Shown here piece by piece: positions 17,929 through 26,574 of a stretch of 64,000 nt of DNA. The stretch is from Candidatus Mailhella excrementigallinarum (lineage in GTDB: Bacteria; Desulfobacterota; Desulfovibrionia; Desulfovibrionales; Desulfovibrionaceae), in the NCBI GenBank assembly GCA_944324075.1, contig CALUUZ010000001.1, positions 124,001 to 188,000 on the forward strand, written 5' to 3'. Position numbers and translations under genes: made by a program. Numbering within the stretch: the first letter of the stretch is position 1; each line of letters starts with the position of its first letter. The notes below the pieces were generated by a model that worked only from the letters and a program-made list of their open reading frames with translations, searched no databases and had not been told where the DNA came from.

Positions 17929-18828
17929 ATGCACCCCTCCAATACGCAGAATGAATGTTCCCTTCACGGTATTATTGATATGCATATACATGCATCCCCG
18001 GACGCCCCGGCTCACTGGTGGGGGACAGATAAACTCTCGCTGCTTGAACAGTACAGGGCCGAAGGATGCCGCGGCGTTCTTCTCATCGGCAACAACTGGC
18101 CCACACACAACGAAGCATTCCTGCTCTCTCGTCTTCTTCCCGGCATACTGGTATTCGGAGGCATGGTTCTTAATTTTTGCCAAGGGCAAAAGCTCAATCT
18201 TACCGCCGTGGAACGCTGTCTTTCTGATGACGCAGGCGCATACTGCCGCTGCATCTGGCTACCGACCATGGATGCGGATTTTGACCTGCACAAAAAGGGA
18301 AAAACGGGAATCCCCGTACTTGACGGAACCGGAAAACCTCTGTCGTCAACGCTTGATCTTATGGCGCTGTGCCGCGATGCGGGCATCATGCTGGCCACGG
18401 GACATTCCGGGCCTGAAGTATCCCTTGCCCTGGCCAGGGCTGCCAAAAGTACCCACTTGGAAAAGTTTGTCGTCACGCAAAGTATGCTCTCCCCTCGTGC
18501 GCTTACGATAGAACAGGCAAAACGCTGCCTTGATGAAGGCGCTTTTCTGGAACATGTCGTCCTCGCGCTTTTCAAGGGAGAAGAACATAGCCTTATTCCC
18601 GCGCACCGGCTGCACGCTCGTACTACAGTGGAGAATATGGCGCGATGTATGGAGTTGGCCCCCGAGCGACAGTTTATCGGCTCAGATATGAATCAGGCGC
18701 TGAATCCGCACCCTCTGACCGCACTGCACCTTTTTCTGCATGGCCTGAAAGACGCGGGACTTTCCCGAGATTCCATTCTTGCCGTCTCCCGCCGCGTGCC
18801 TGCCCGTCTTCTGGGGCTGGAGTCATAA
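17929..18828 (+). CDS. DUF6282 family protein (amidohydrolase-like)
   Basis: A 299-residue cytosolic protein. The N-terminus GIIDMHIHASPD (His19, His21) is the HxH metal motif seen in amidohydrolase/PHP-type barrels, and the rest fits the DUF6282 outline: EGCRGVLLIGNNWPTHNEA, MLATGHSGPEVSLALA, and FIGSDMNQALNPHP near the end, whose GSD could give the last Asp ligand. It is thus likely a metal-dependent hydrolase or decarboxylase; the substrate is unknown. No good ribosome binding site is seen directly before the ATG; the gene begins just after repeat D1. It is followed by a LysR gene on the same strand. Confidence 0.72.
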   Translation: MHPSNTQNECSLHGIIDMHIHASPDAPAHWWGTDKLSLLEQYRAEGCRGVLLIGNNWPTHNEAFLLSRLLPGILVFGGMVLNFCQGQKLNLTAVERCLSDDAGAYCRCIWLPTMDADFDLHKKGKTGIPVLDGTGKPLSSTLDLMALCRDAGIMLATGHSGPEVSLALARAAKSTHLEKFVVTQSMLSPRALTIEQAKRCLDEGAFLEHVVLALFKGEEHSLIPAHRLHARTTVENMARCMELAPERQFIGSDMNQALNPHPLTALHLFLHGLKDAGLSRDSILAVSRRVPARLLGLES

Positions 18829-18915
18829 ACGCCTTTCCATTCCGTACTCCACCTTGGCAGTACCTCCAATCAAATGATAGGCTCATCTCGATGAAGCACA
18901 ACAGGGAGGCATGGA

Positions 18916-19803
18916 ATGGATTTGAAAGATATGCAGTATTTCTGCACCATTGTGGAGGAAGGTCAGATAAGCAAGGCTGCAAAGAAACTCAATATCAGCC
19001 AGCCGCCTCTTTCCCTCCGGCTTAAGGAAATGGAAAACGAACTGGGCTGTGCACTCATCCTGCGCGCACCGGGGAAATGGAAGGTCACGACCGAGGGGCA
19101 GGTTCTCTACCACAACTGCCAGCAGATACTGAGTCACGCCAACGGGCTGGCCGAAACCATACGCGGCGCTGTCTCCCGCTATCGGGGGCAGGTCCGCATA
19201 GGCATAGGCTCTCACTGCCTTTCTTATTTTCAAAAGGTAGTGCCAACGCTCATGGAACGCTACCCCGACATATCCTGCCGCACCGTGGTAGCCGATTCGC
19301 CCACCATCGAACGCTATCTTCAGGACCGCTCCATTGAACTTGCTGTGCTCCGGCTCAACCTGTCGAGCAGCAACTGCACCACATTCAATCTGCCGCAGCA
19401 GCGGCTCGTGGCTGTTTATTCCCACCTCATTAAACCACCTGTTGAAGGCGACAGCGTCAGCTTTGAGGCGCTGGTGCAACATCCTCTGCTCTTTTCACGC
19501 CGCTGGGCCGATTCCGACGGCTTTCGTCCCATCATGGCCGCATTCCAGTCCAAATGTCTGACTCCCCGCATCGTGCTGGATACACAGATGCCGGGCCTGC
19601 TCTTCGAACTGCTGTACACCACGCCGGCAGTGGCCATCATGCCCAATACCGAAATCCCCGCCTACCGTCCGCACAACTTTCCTGTGCGCACCATCGACCA
19701 CTATGTGGTCTTCCAGCCGGTAGTCGCTTATTTGAGTGATTCCTACCTTACGCCGCAGGCCATGGCCGTGCTGGATCTGCTGAAGGAACAGTGCGTAAAA
19801 TAA
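18916..19803 (+). CDS. LysR family transcriptional regulator
   Basis: A 295-residue DNA-binding regulator. The N-terminal winged helix-turn-helix covers residues 1-60 (FCTIVEEGQISKAAKKLNIS, QPPLSLRLKEMENELG), followed by the linker helix and a periplasmic-binding-type effector domain with VRIGIGSHCLSYFQKVVP. GGGAGG lies just upstream of the ATG. It stands in the middle of the accessory run and probably senses the imported compound or an intermediate, activating flanking genes. All neighbours are on the same strand, which is less usual for LysR regulators (often divergent). Confidence 0.93.
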   Translation: MDLKDMQYFCTIVEEGQISKAAKKLNISQPPLSLRLKEMENELGCALILRAPGKWKVTTEGQVLYHNCQQILSHANGLAETIRGAVSRYRGQVRIGIGSHCLSYFQKVVPTLMERYPDISCRTVVADSPTIERYLQDRSIELAVLRLNLSSSNCTTFNLPQQRLVAVYSHLIKPPVEGDSVSFEALVQHPLLFSRRWADSDGFRPIMAAFQSKCLTPRIVLDTQMPGLLFELLYTTPAVAIMPNTEIPAYRPHNFPVRTIDHYVVFQPVVAYLSDSYLTPQAMAVLDLLKEQCVK

Positions 19804-19944
19804 CCCTCAGCCTCTCCCTCCTATTTTGAAACAATATGGAAGGGCTATAAAAAAAGTCTTTGCTACGAAAATACCCGTCCCTTATTCTGGCCTCCTGAAC
19901 TCTCATGAGCATCACGCCACCATACAGCTTAGGAGGAACAGACT

Positions 19945-20574
19945 ATGAAAGTACTGGCGCTGAACGGCAGTCAAAACCCAAAGGGCGTCACCCGGCACGC
20001 CATTCAACTTGTTGCTGAAGAACTGAAAAAAGAGAATATCGGGCTTGATATCGTCCATGTGGGTGTCAAGCCTGTCGCCGGATGCCTTGACTGCCGAAAA
20101 TGCCGGACCAACGGGCACAGATGCATCCACAACGACATAGTCAACAAGCTCATTGACATGCTGCCGGAATATGATGGCCTTATCATCGCTTGTCCCGTGC
20201 ATTACATGGGTATCCCCGGTCCTTTCAAGAGTGTTCTCGACCGTCTGCTTTACGCCACGGAACATCTGGAAGGCTGGGGGCCGAAGCCCGCCGCAACCAT
20301 TGCGGTATGCCGCAGAGCGGGAGCAATCAATACCGCCCAGCAACTCGGCAACTATCTCAACTGTTCCAACCTCATCACGGTGAACAGCCAGTACTGGAAC
20401 GTCGTCTTCGGCTGGACCCCCGAAGAGTTTCTCGCTCAGGACAAGGAAGGCGTCCAGACCATGCAGGTACTCGGTCGTAATATGGCCTGGCTGCTCAAAG
20501 TCATCGAAGCCTCCGGTAATTCCATCCCCGCCCCCGTCTACGAGAAACGCGTTCGCGCCAATTTCTGCCGCTGA
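19945..20574 (+). CDS. Flavodoxin-fold NAD(P)H-dependent oxidoreductase with Cys cluster
   Basis: A 209-residue protein of the NADPH-dependent FMN reductase/iron-sulfur flavoprotein group. MKVLALNGSQNPKGVT is the FMN phosphate loop. GCLDCRKCRTNGHRC has the compact four-Cys pattern (CxxCxxC plus a fourth Cys) that binds 4Fe-4S in iron-sulfur flavoproteins. CPVHYMGIPGPFKSVLDRL is the flavin-contact segment. It would shuttle electrons to a partner enzyme or reduce an activated double bond. AGGAGG lies about 9 bases before the ATG. It directly precedes two amidohydrolase-fold genes, and a hairpin separates it from the first. Confidence 0.87.
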   Translation: MKVLALNGSQNPKGVTRHAIQLVAEELKKENIGLDIVHVGVKPVAGCLDCRKCRTNGHRCIHNDIVNKLIDMLPEYDGLIIACPVHYMGIPGPFKSVLDRLLYATEHLEGWGPKPAATIAVCRRAGAINTAQQLGNYLNCSNLITVNSQYWNVVFGWTPEEFLAQDKEGVQTMQVLGRNMAWLLKVIEASGNSIPAPVYEKRVRANFCR

Positions 20575-20583
20575 ATCTCCGGC

Positions 20584-20607
20584 GCCGGACTTCCCCTCAA
20601 GTCCGGC
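20584..20607 (+). promoter_or_regulatory. Intercistronic hairpin
   Basis: GCCGGACTT (20584-20592) pairs perfectly with AAGTCCGGC (20599-20607) around a 6-base loop, between the flavoprotein stop and the next gene. No U run follows, so it probably tunes mRNA stability rather than ending transcription. Confidence 0.45.
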
Positions 20608-20634
20608 CCCGAACTCTGTTCCGGGAGATTGCCC

Positions 20635-21471
20635 ATGATTATTGATTTCCGTCTGCGCCCGCCTTTTGAAGATTATACCACGCTGGGTATGTATAAAAAC
20701 AAGGCTCGCTGCGAAAGTTACGCAGCCAATATCGGCTGCAAACTTGCTCCTTCCATTGCCGAGGAGTCCATGAAGCTCATGTTTGAAGATATGGACAGGA
20801 ACGGCATAGATATGGGCGTAGCTACCGGTCGCGTGGAACACTTCGCAGGAGGTATGAGCAATGACACCATCATCAGGCTGGTGGAAGCCTACCCCGCGCG
20901 TTTTCTTGGCTTTGCCGGCCTGAACCCTCTGGACTGGCGCTGGTCCATACATGAGCTGCACCGCACTGTGCTGGACGGTCCGCTCAAGGGTGTGGTGCTG
21001 GAACCCGGTGCCGTACGACCCGCCATGTACGGCAACGACGCCCGCCTCTACCCCGTGTACGCCGAATGCGAGAAATACGGCATACCCGTCATGGTTATGC
21101 TCGGCGGCAACGCCGGACCAAACGTAAACTACAGCTTCCCTACGATCATCCACCAGATAGCCGCCGATTTTCCCGGCGTGAATTTCATTGTCTCCCACGG
21201 CGGCTGGCCGTGGGTACAGGCCGTACTCGGCGTATGTTTCGTGCAGTCCAACATTTATCTCAGCCCTGACCTGTACATCTTCAACCAGCCGGGCCAGCAG
21301 GATTATGTGACGGCCGCGCATACCTACATGCAGGATCGCCTGCTCTACGCGTCAGCCTATCCTTTTCTGCCGCTGGACTGCGTACAGCAATTCAAGACCA
21401 TGTTCCGACCGGAAGTGTTGCCCAAACTGCTGTACCGGAACGCGGCAAAACTGCTGGGGCTGAATATTTGA
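20635..21471 (+). CDS. Amidohydrolase-2-like barrel protein lacking most metal ligands (paralog 1)
   Basis: A 278-residue protein with the layout of the amidohydrolase-2 (ACMSD-like) barrel. The first strand reads MIIDFRLRPPF where metal enzymes have DxHxH. The mid-barrel His strand reads GIPVMVMLGG instead of the usual vHxG. The HGG strand is kept (FIVSHGGWPWV), and the last strand reads YASAYPF where GSDYP is expected. Only one of about five usual ligands remains. The protein is full length and well conserved in its tandem paralog, so it is probably functional but metal-free or differently metallated. GGGAGA lies 6 bases before ATG 20635. Role in the cluster unknown. Confidence 0.75.
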   Translation: MIIDFRLRPPFEDYTTLGMYKNKARCESYAANIGCKLAPSIAEESMKLMFEDMDRNGIDMGVATGRVEHFAGGMSNDTIIRLVEAYPARFLGFAGLNPLDWRWSIHELHRTVLDGPLKGVVLEPGAVRPAMYGNDARLYPVYAECEKYGIPVMVMLGGNAGPNVNYSFPTIIHQIAADFPGVNFIVSHGGWPWVQAVLGVCFVQSNIYLSPDLYIFNQPGQQDYVTAAHTYMQDRLLYASAYPFLPLDCVQQFKTMFRPEVLPKLLYRNAAKLLGLNI

Positions 21472-21484
21472 AAGGAACCACCGC

Positions 21485-22321
21485 ATGATCATAGATTTTC
21501 GTCTGCGACCGCCCTTCGGCGGTTATCTCAACATAGGCATGTATGCCGACAAAAGAGCTGCCGACTTTTATGCGCACAACATTGGCATGGAACGCTCAGA
21601 ATCCGCCAAGCAGGAATCCATGGAGCTGCTTCTTCGAGAAATGGACGAAAACGGCATAGACATGGGCGTGGCCGCCGGACGTATGGGGCACAAAAAAGGA
21701 AACGTGTCCAACGATGAAATCATGCGCCTGCTCAAGTCCTATCCCGGCAGGTTTGCAGGGCTCGCCGGGCTGAACGCTGCCGATGTGCGTGGAAGCATAC
21801 GCGAACTGCTCCGGGTCTGTGTGGACGGCCCGCTCAAAGGTGTGGTACTGGAGCCGGGAGCCATGGACAAACCTCTTTACGCCCATGACGCCCGCCTCTA
21901 CCCTATCTACGCAGCCTGCGAAGAACACGGCATACCTGTCATGCTCATGATCGGAGGACGCGCCGGCCCGGATCGCACCTATTCCAGCCCGCAGATTATC
22001 AGTCGTCTGGCGACCGATTTTCCGGGCGTACAGTTCATCGCCGCCCACGGCTGCTGGCCTTTTGTGCAGGAAGTACTGGGCGTCTGTTTCTATCAGGAAA
22101 ACATCTATATCAGCCCGGATCTTTATTTCTTCAACCTTCCCGGGCAGGACGACTACATCCGTGCGGGCAACTTCTACATGCAGGATCGTTTTCTCTTTGG
22201 TTCAGCGTATCCTTTTACCCCTCTTTCCTGTGTACAGCAGTTCAGCAACGCCTTCCGTCCTGAAGTGAGAGAAAAACTGCTGTATAAAAACGCAGCCAAA
22301 CTGCTGGGGTTGGATAGATAG
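21485..22321 (+). CDS. Amidohydrolase-2-like barrel protein lacking most metal ligands (paralog 2)
   Basis: A 278-residue tandem paralog of the preceding gene, more than half identical by eye and equal in length. It starts MIIDFRLRPPFGGY, has GIPVMLMIGGRAGPD, FIAAHGCWPFV and FGSAYPFTP. It therefore shares the same losses: HxH to RLR, His to Met/Ile, Asp to Ala. Differences cluster in the loops (GHKKGNVSND versus EHFAGGMSND). AAAGGAA lies before the ATG and only 13 bases separate it from paralog 1, so the two are co-transcribed and may form a hetero-oligomer or act on related substrates. It is the last gene of the run. Confidence 0.75.
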   Translation: MIIDFRLRPPFGGYLNIGMYADKRAADFYAHNIGMERSESAKQESMELLLREMDENGIDMGVAAGRMGHKKGNVSNDEIMRLLKSYPGRFAGLAGLNAADVRGSIRELLRVCVDGPLKGVVLEPGAMDKPLYAHDARLYPIYAACEEHGIPVMLMIGGRAGPDRTYSSPQIISRLATDFPGVQFIAAHGCWPFVQEVLGVCFYQENIYISPDLYFFNLPGQDDYIRAGNFYMQDRFLFGSAYPFTPLSCVQQFSNAFRPEVREKLLYKNAAKLLGLDR

Positions 22322-22384
22322 TTTCCTCTGTTGAAGCGAAGGAACAATGAGTTCTGTTAAAAGGTTTGGTTGACGTAGCTCATT

Positions 22385-22406
22385 CAGATTTTTTTCATTC
22401 TGAAAA
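22385..22406. terminator. Short hairpin between converging genes
   Basis: TTCAGA and TTCTGAA pair around TTTTTTTCA between the amidohydrolase-like gene and the minus-strand lipoprotein gene. The A/T runs on both sides suggest a weak bidirectional terminator. Confidence 0.35.
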
Positions 22407-22410
22407 CAGT

Positions 22411-23088
22411 CTAACGCCGGATAACTTCCACGGGGCCGCCCTCGTCCACTCGCACCTCGTAAGACGCCACGCCGTGCGTATCGGCCGCGAAATCTCCGCG
22501 CATGGCCTCCACCAGCCAGGGCATCACGGCGCGCAGATCTTTCGAGCGCCCCCTGCTCTCTGCCCGCGTCGACCATAACTGTTCAGCGGGCCTGCCCTTA
22601 TCGTCCAGCCGGTATGCCGAAACATCCAGCCAGCGCCGCCATGTGGTGACTGTCGTCACCTCGCGCCGCAAGCCCCGGTCGAAAAGGAAAGGGTCCCTCC
22701 AGGCCCACGGCCCCGGATACCAATACGGATCGGGAACCGCCGCGACACGGAAATCCCGCCGTTCGCCGTCCACCCCGCAGGCCAGATACACGACCACATC
22801 CGCCTTGCTGATATCCTTCACCTCGTGCATTCCGCGCGAGTTCAGACAGGAGGCGACAAGATCCGCCGCCTCGCGGAAACGCAGATCATCCGAACCCACT
22901 CCGGCCATGTCCGGTTCCCCGGGCCTGAACACATAAGCTGGATGGGCGGCAAAGCTCAATCCCTGCACGGCGATGGAATCGACATTCACCATATATACCC
23001 GCGCCAGAGACGAACACGCGGAACAGACAAGGCACAGCGTCAGCAGCGCGGCAACATGCAGCACACGAAAAGCAGACATACCGGTCAT
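22411..23088 (-). CDS. Predicted outer-membrane lipoprotein, DUF4136-like
   Basis: A 225-residue protein with a lipoprotein signal: hydrophobic VLHVAALLTLCLVCSACSS, where LVCSAC gives the lipobox and modified Cys. The mature part fits the outline of DUF4136-type lipoproteins: ADVVVYLACGVDGERRDF, a WYPGPWAW aromatic stretch, and a C-terminal EQLWSTRAESRGRSKDLRAVMPWLVEAM. Function is unknown. ATG 23088 has GGGAGG 5 bases upstream; the longer Arg/Cys-rich start is less likely. It ends a minus-strand group with the M20 amidohydrolase and K+ channel. Confidence 0.68.
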   Translation of the reverse strand: MTGMSAFRVLHVAALLTLCLVCSACSSLARVYMVNVDSIAVQGLSFAAHPAYVFRPGEPDMAGVGSDDLRFREAADLVASCLNSRGMHEVKDISKADVVVYLACGVDGERRDFRVAAVPDPYWYPGPWAWRDPFLFDRGLRREVTTVTTWRRWLDVSAYRLDDKGRPAEQLWSTRAESRGRSKDLRAVMPWLVEAMRGDFAADTHGVASYEVRVDEGGPVEVIRR

Positions 23089-23134
23089 ACGCGCCTCCCG
23101 CCCGCATGGCGGGCAGATTTTCCGGCAACGGAAC

Positions 23135-24427
23135 TCATGCCGTTTCCGCATCCAGCAGATCCAGAACCGTTTCCAGCAGCACCAGCGCCCCGCATCTGAG
23201 GTCTTCCGGCCCGGTGAATTCCTGCGGACAGTGGCTCAGCCCCGCCCGGCTCGGCACAAAAATCATGCCCGTGGGGCAGATGCGGGCCATCATCTGGGCG
23301 TCGTGCCCCGCGCCGGACACCATGCGCCGCCGGGAAAAGCCCAGCCGTTCAGCCGCCGCCTCCACCCTGTCGACGACACCCGGCGCAAAGGCTGCCGGAG
23401 CGAAATCCACCAGAGTTCCGGAAGAAACGCGCACGCCTTCCTCCTGTTCCAGACGGGTCAGCCAGTCCGTGAATTCCGCGTTCGCGGCGGAAAGCCTGTC
23501 TGCGTCAGGATCGCGCATATCCACCGTAAACACGGCCCTTGAAGGGATGACGTTTATCAGCCCCGGCTCGAAGCGCACGCTTCCGACCGTGGCCAGCGTT
23601 CCGGTGCGGGCAGCGAGCTCGCGCAGAAACACGTTGGCCCGCGCCGCGGCCAGGCCTGCGTCATGCCGCAGCGCCGTGGGCGTGGTGCCCGCGTGATTGG
23701 CCGCGCCCTCCACGGTGATCTCCCGCCAGGAAATGCCCTGCACACCCGTGACCACGCCGATCCGCACCCTGTCATGATCCAGAACCGGCCCCTGCTCCAC
23801 ATGAAGTTCCAGATAGGCAAAAGGCGTCACATGCCCGGGAGGGAGGTTCCCGGCATAGCCGATTCTCTCCAGTTCATCCCCAAGGCGGCTCCCGTCTATG
23901 CCCCGCGTATCCAGGGCCTTCTCCAGCGGATACGCGCCCGCATACACCAGGGAACCCATCATGTCCGGCTGGTAGCGCACGCCTTCCTCATTGGTGAACG
24001 CGGCTACCATCAGGGGACGGGGCGGAAGCGCATCTGCCGCGCAAAAGGCACGCAGCACGGTCAGCCCCCCCAGGACGCCGTACACGCCGTCCAGCGGGCC
24101 GGCATTCCCCACGGTGTCGATATGCGATCCGATCATGAGCGGGGCAAGCCCCTCTCCGCCCGGCGCGGCGGGCAGCACCCCGAACATGTTGCCCACTGCA
24201 TCCACCCGGACTTCCAGATCAAGTTCCCGCATCCACGCCGCAAGACGATCACGAGCTCTCCCGTCGGCATCATCCAGAGCCAGTCTGGTTCTTCCCCGCG
24301 GCCCCGGAACCTCGTCATCCGCATCGGTCATGCCTATTTCACCAAGCTCGAAAATCCGCGCCATCAGCGCGCGCAGCCCTTCCTCTTCCATCCAGGCGCG
24401 CAGCGCCTTCCGTTCACGCTCGTTCAT
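23135..24427 (-). CDS. M20-family Zn-dependent amidohydrolase (allantoate/N-carbamoyl amino acid hydrolase-like)
   Basis: A 430-residue cytosolic enzyme of the allantoate amidohydrolase/N-carbamoyl-L-amino acid hydrolase group. Zn-site segments are GSHIDTVGNAGPLDGVYG, AFTNEEGVRY with the catalytic Glu pair, LELHVEQGPVLD, and a late GAGHDAQMM His. The dimerisation domain carries NHAGTTPTALRHDAG. These enzymes release CO2 and NH3 from carbamoyl compounds or hydrolyse ureido acids. The ATG at 24427 shares one base with the stop of the upstream channel gene (TGATG), with GGGGAG ahead. The substrate cannot be decided between allantoate, beta-ureidopropionate or N-carbamoyl amino acids. Confidence 0.87.
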   Translation of the reverse strand: MNERERKALRAWMEEEGLRALMARIFELGEIGMTDADDEVPGPRGRTRLALDDADGRARDRLAAWMRELDLEVRVDAVGNMFGVLPAAPGGEGLAPLMIGSHIDTVGNAGPLDGVYGVLGGLTVLRAFCAADALPPRPLMVAAFTNEEGVRYQPDMMGSLVYAGAYPLEKALDTRGIDGSRLGDELERIGYAGNLPPGHVTPFAYLELHVEQGPVLDHDRVRIGVVTGVQGISWREITVEGAANHAGTTPTALRHDAGLAAARANVFLRELAARTGTLATVGSVRFEPGLINVIPSRAVFTVDMRDPDADRLSAANAEFTDWLTRLEQEEGVRVSSGTLVDFAPAAFAPGVVDRVEAAAERLGFSRRRMVSGAGHDAQMMARICPTGMIFVPSRAGLSHCPQEFTGPEDLRCGALVLLETVLDLLDAETA

Positions 24428-26352
24428 CACGCACTCCCCTGTGGCTTGCCGTCTCCCCTTTTTCGGGAAACGTCATGCCCTTCTCTCTGACTTTCACGCT
24501 CCGGCAGCACGGAGGCCGACATCGGCCCGGACGCAGCCTTCTCCGCCATATCGGAAAACGCCTCCGCCGCCCAGTCCGCGCCTCCGTCGATCAGCGCCCG
24601 CCGCACGCTCCACGGCTCGCACATCTGCCGGTTCGCGCAGTCCTCATAGCCATAACGCTCATAAAACGCGCTTTCCGCCCCGGAATCCCCGATCAGATAC
24701 AGGTCATCTCCGGCCTGAAATTCCCGCAGAGGATCGGGATTAATCAGCATCTGCCCCTCCCGTCCGCGTATCGCCACCACGCTGCATCCCGTATCCCGGC
24801 GGATATCGCTGGAAGCCAGACTCCTGCCGAGCAGCTTCCGTCCCACCCCCACCCGGAACAGGTTCAACCCCTCGCTGAGCATGAACACCCGCCCCGGAGA
24901 AAGCAGATTGATGATGGCATCGCTCATCATGGACACCAGGGAAAGCACCAGATCCGCTCCGGCGGAATGCAGTATGCCCACGTTGCGGCCCAGCGTGGCA
25001 CGGCTGATGATCTGCATGTCCGGACGCAGACGGCGGCAGTAGATGGTCAGATAGATGTTGGTGTCATCGTCGTGCGTGGTGATGATGACGGAAGGGGCGG
25101 AACGGATGCCCGCGCTTTCCAGCACGGCAAGATCGGCGGCGTCCCCCTTGACGAAGCCTATCCCCTCCTCGGCGGGCACCTCCCGCCGGTCCACGATGAC
25201 CACCTCCAGCCCGCGCCCGCGCAGATTCCGCGCGGCGGCCAGCCCTACCCTGCCGCCGCCGAGCACCAGAACCGGACCGTCCGGAGAAGTTTCCGCGCCG
25301 CTTCCCGCCTCACGCCGCAGACGCGCATCAAAGCTGGAAAGCTGAGAGGCCGTGCCCGCCATGACCAGCACGGTTTCCTCCGAAATCATGGTGTCGGCCT
25401 GAGGCAGAAGGAATCGTCCCCGTTCCCACAGCCCGACGATATTGATCCCTGTGGTCCGCCGCAGTTCGCTGTCGCGTATGCTTCCGCCCGCCAGAAAGGT
25501 CCCCTTGGCCGGAGCTTCGGCCAGCAGCAGCGGGCCGAACTCCGTCAGCACGCTGCACCGGGAACGATCGATATGCACGCGCCGCGCCAGAGCCTCCCCG
25601 AGCAGCGTGCGGAACTGGAATACCCGCGAGGCTCCGGCCAGGTACAGAATATCAATGGATTCCGTCTTTTCCGCCCTGGCCACGACGGGTACATCCGCAT
25701 TCACCTCGCGCGCGGAAAAAATGATGTTGGTGTTGCGCACGTCGCTGTCCATAGCCGTCAGCATGGCGGCTTCGCCCACATTGAGGCGCTGATATACAGC
25801 TCCATCGTCATAATCGCCGACGATGACGTGATAGCCCTGATCCAGCAGATCGAGAGCGCCCTGGGTATCTCCGGTGAGCAGCACGCAGTAGAAGCCGTAA
25901 CGGGCAAGTTCATTGACCAGGTCAAGCGCCACGGGCGATACTCCCACGACAATGATATGTCCTTTCAGGCCCGCGGGCGCGCCGCGCGGCACCGTCCCCT
26001 TCTTCTGCGCCTCAAGCCATGGCGCGTAAACGTACTGGATGAAGGCAAAGGGCAGCATGACCAGCAGACACAGCACGCCCGTCATCAGCACCACCACGGA
26101 AAACAGCTTGCCCGGATCGGAAGTGAAGGTAATGTCGCCGAAGCCCAGCGTCGTCATGACCGTCAGCGTCCAGTACAGGCCGGTGATCCAGGAATAGCTG
26201 CGGCCCTCATACTGCATGAGATAATGGAAAAGAATGCTGTACAGCACTACCATGAGCACAAGAACAAGCAGAAAACGGAAGAACATCCCGAGATTGCGCC
26301 TGACGCCCCGTTCGCGCAGAAAAATGGAAAGCTGGCTGGAAAGGTATTTCAT
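24427..26352 (-). CDS. Potassium channel with two RCK (TrkA) domains
   Basis: A 641-residue membrane protein. Residues 24-105 hold two TM helices around a pore loop with the filter TTLGFGD (67-73). Two regulatory RCK/TrkA modules follow: HIIVVGVSPVALDLVNEL near 130 and VLVLGGGRVGLAAARNL near 350, each a Rossmann-type NAD-binding fold, with a TrkA_C domain near 520-590 (GRSLASSDIRRDTG, DPLREFQAGDDLYLIG). A TrkA_C-like stretch also lies between the two Rossmann modules. It would gate K+ in response to nucleotide or ions. The start at 26352 is a guess: no good ribosome binding site is evident, though residues just before do not fit a channel. It overlaps the M20 gene by one base. Confidence 0.85.
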   Translation of the reverse strand: MKYLSSQLSIFLRERGVRRNLGMFFRFLLVLVLMVVLYSILFHYLMQYEGRSYSWITGLYWTLTVMTTLGFGDITFTSDPGKLFSVVVLMTGVLCLLVMLPFAFIQYVYAPWLEAQKKGTVPRGAPAGLKGHIIVVGVSPVALDLVNELARYGFYCVLLTGDTQGALDLLDQGYHVIVGDYDDGAVYQRLNVGEAAMLTAMDSDVRNTNIIFSAREVNADVPVVARAEKTESIDILYLAGASRVFQFRTLLGEALARRVHIDRSRCSVLTEFGPLLLAEAPAKGTFLAGGSIRDSELRRTTGINIVGLWERGRFLLPQADTMISEETVLVMAGTASQLSSFDARLRREAGSGAETSPDGPVLVLGGGRVGLAAARNLRGRGLEVVIVDRREVPAEEGIGFVKGDAADLAVLESAGIRSAPSVIITTHDDDTNIYLTIYCRRLRPDMQIISRATLGRNVGILHSAGADLVLSLVSMMSDAIINLLSPGRVFMLSEGLNLFRVGVGRKLLGRSLASSDIRRDTGCSVVAIRGREGQMLINPDPLREFQAGDDLYLIGDSGAESAFYERYGYEDCANRQMCEPWSVRRALIDGGADWAAEAFSDMAEKAASGPMSASVLPERESQREGHDVSRKRGDGKPQGSA

Positions 26353-26574
26353 GGCAAGTCGGGTTACGGACGACGCAAGGGAATGTCTTCGGAAAAATCC
26401 GCCGGATGCCCGCGCCCGGCGCGGCCCCAGTATGGCCCGACACGCCGCCGGAGGCAAGCCCGCTCCGGCGGCACGGTTCTTCCGCAGCTCAGCCGGGGCA
26501 GACACCTCTTGCGGGCCATGGAACGGAAGGCTAGAATGATAATTCAGCCAATCGACAGCCCCGCCGGAGCCGCC

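Noticed and set aside
24475..26574. Upstream extension of the EamA transporter frame, antisense to the K+ channel
   Set aside because: The translation is His/Arg/Gln-rich shadow sequence; the real protein starts at the hydrophobic segment near 26575 with a ribosome binding site.
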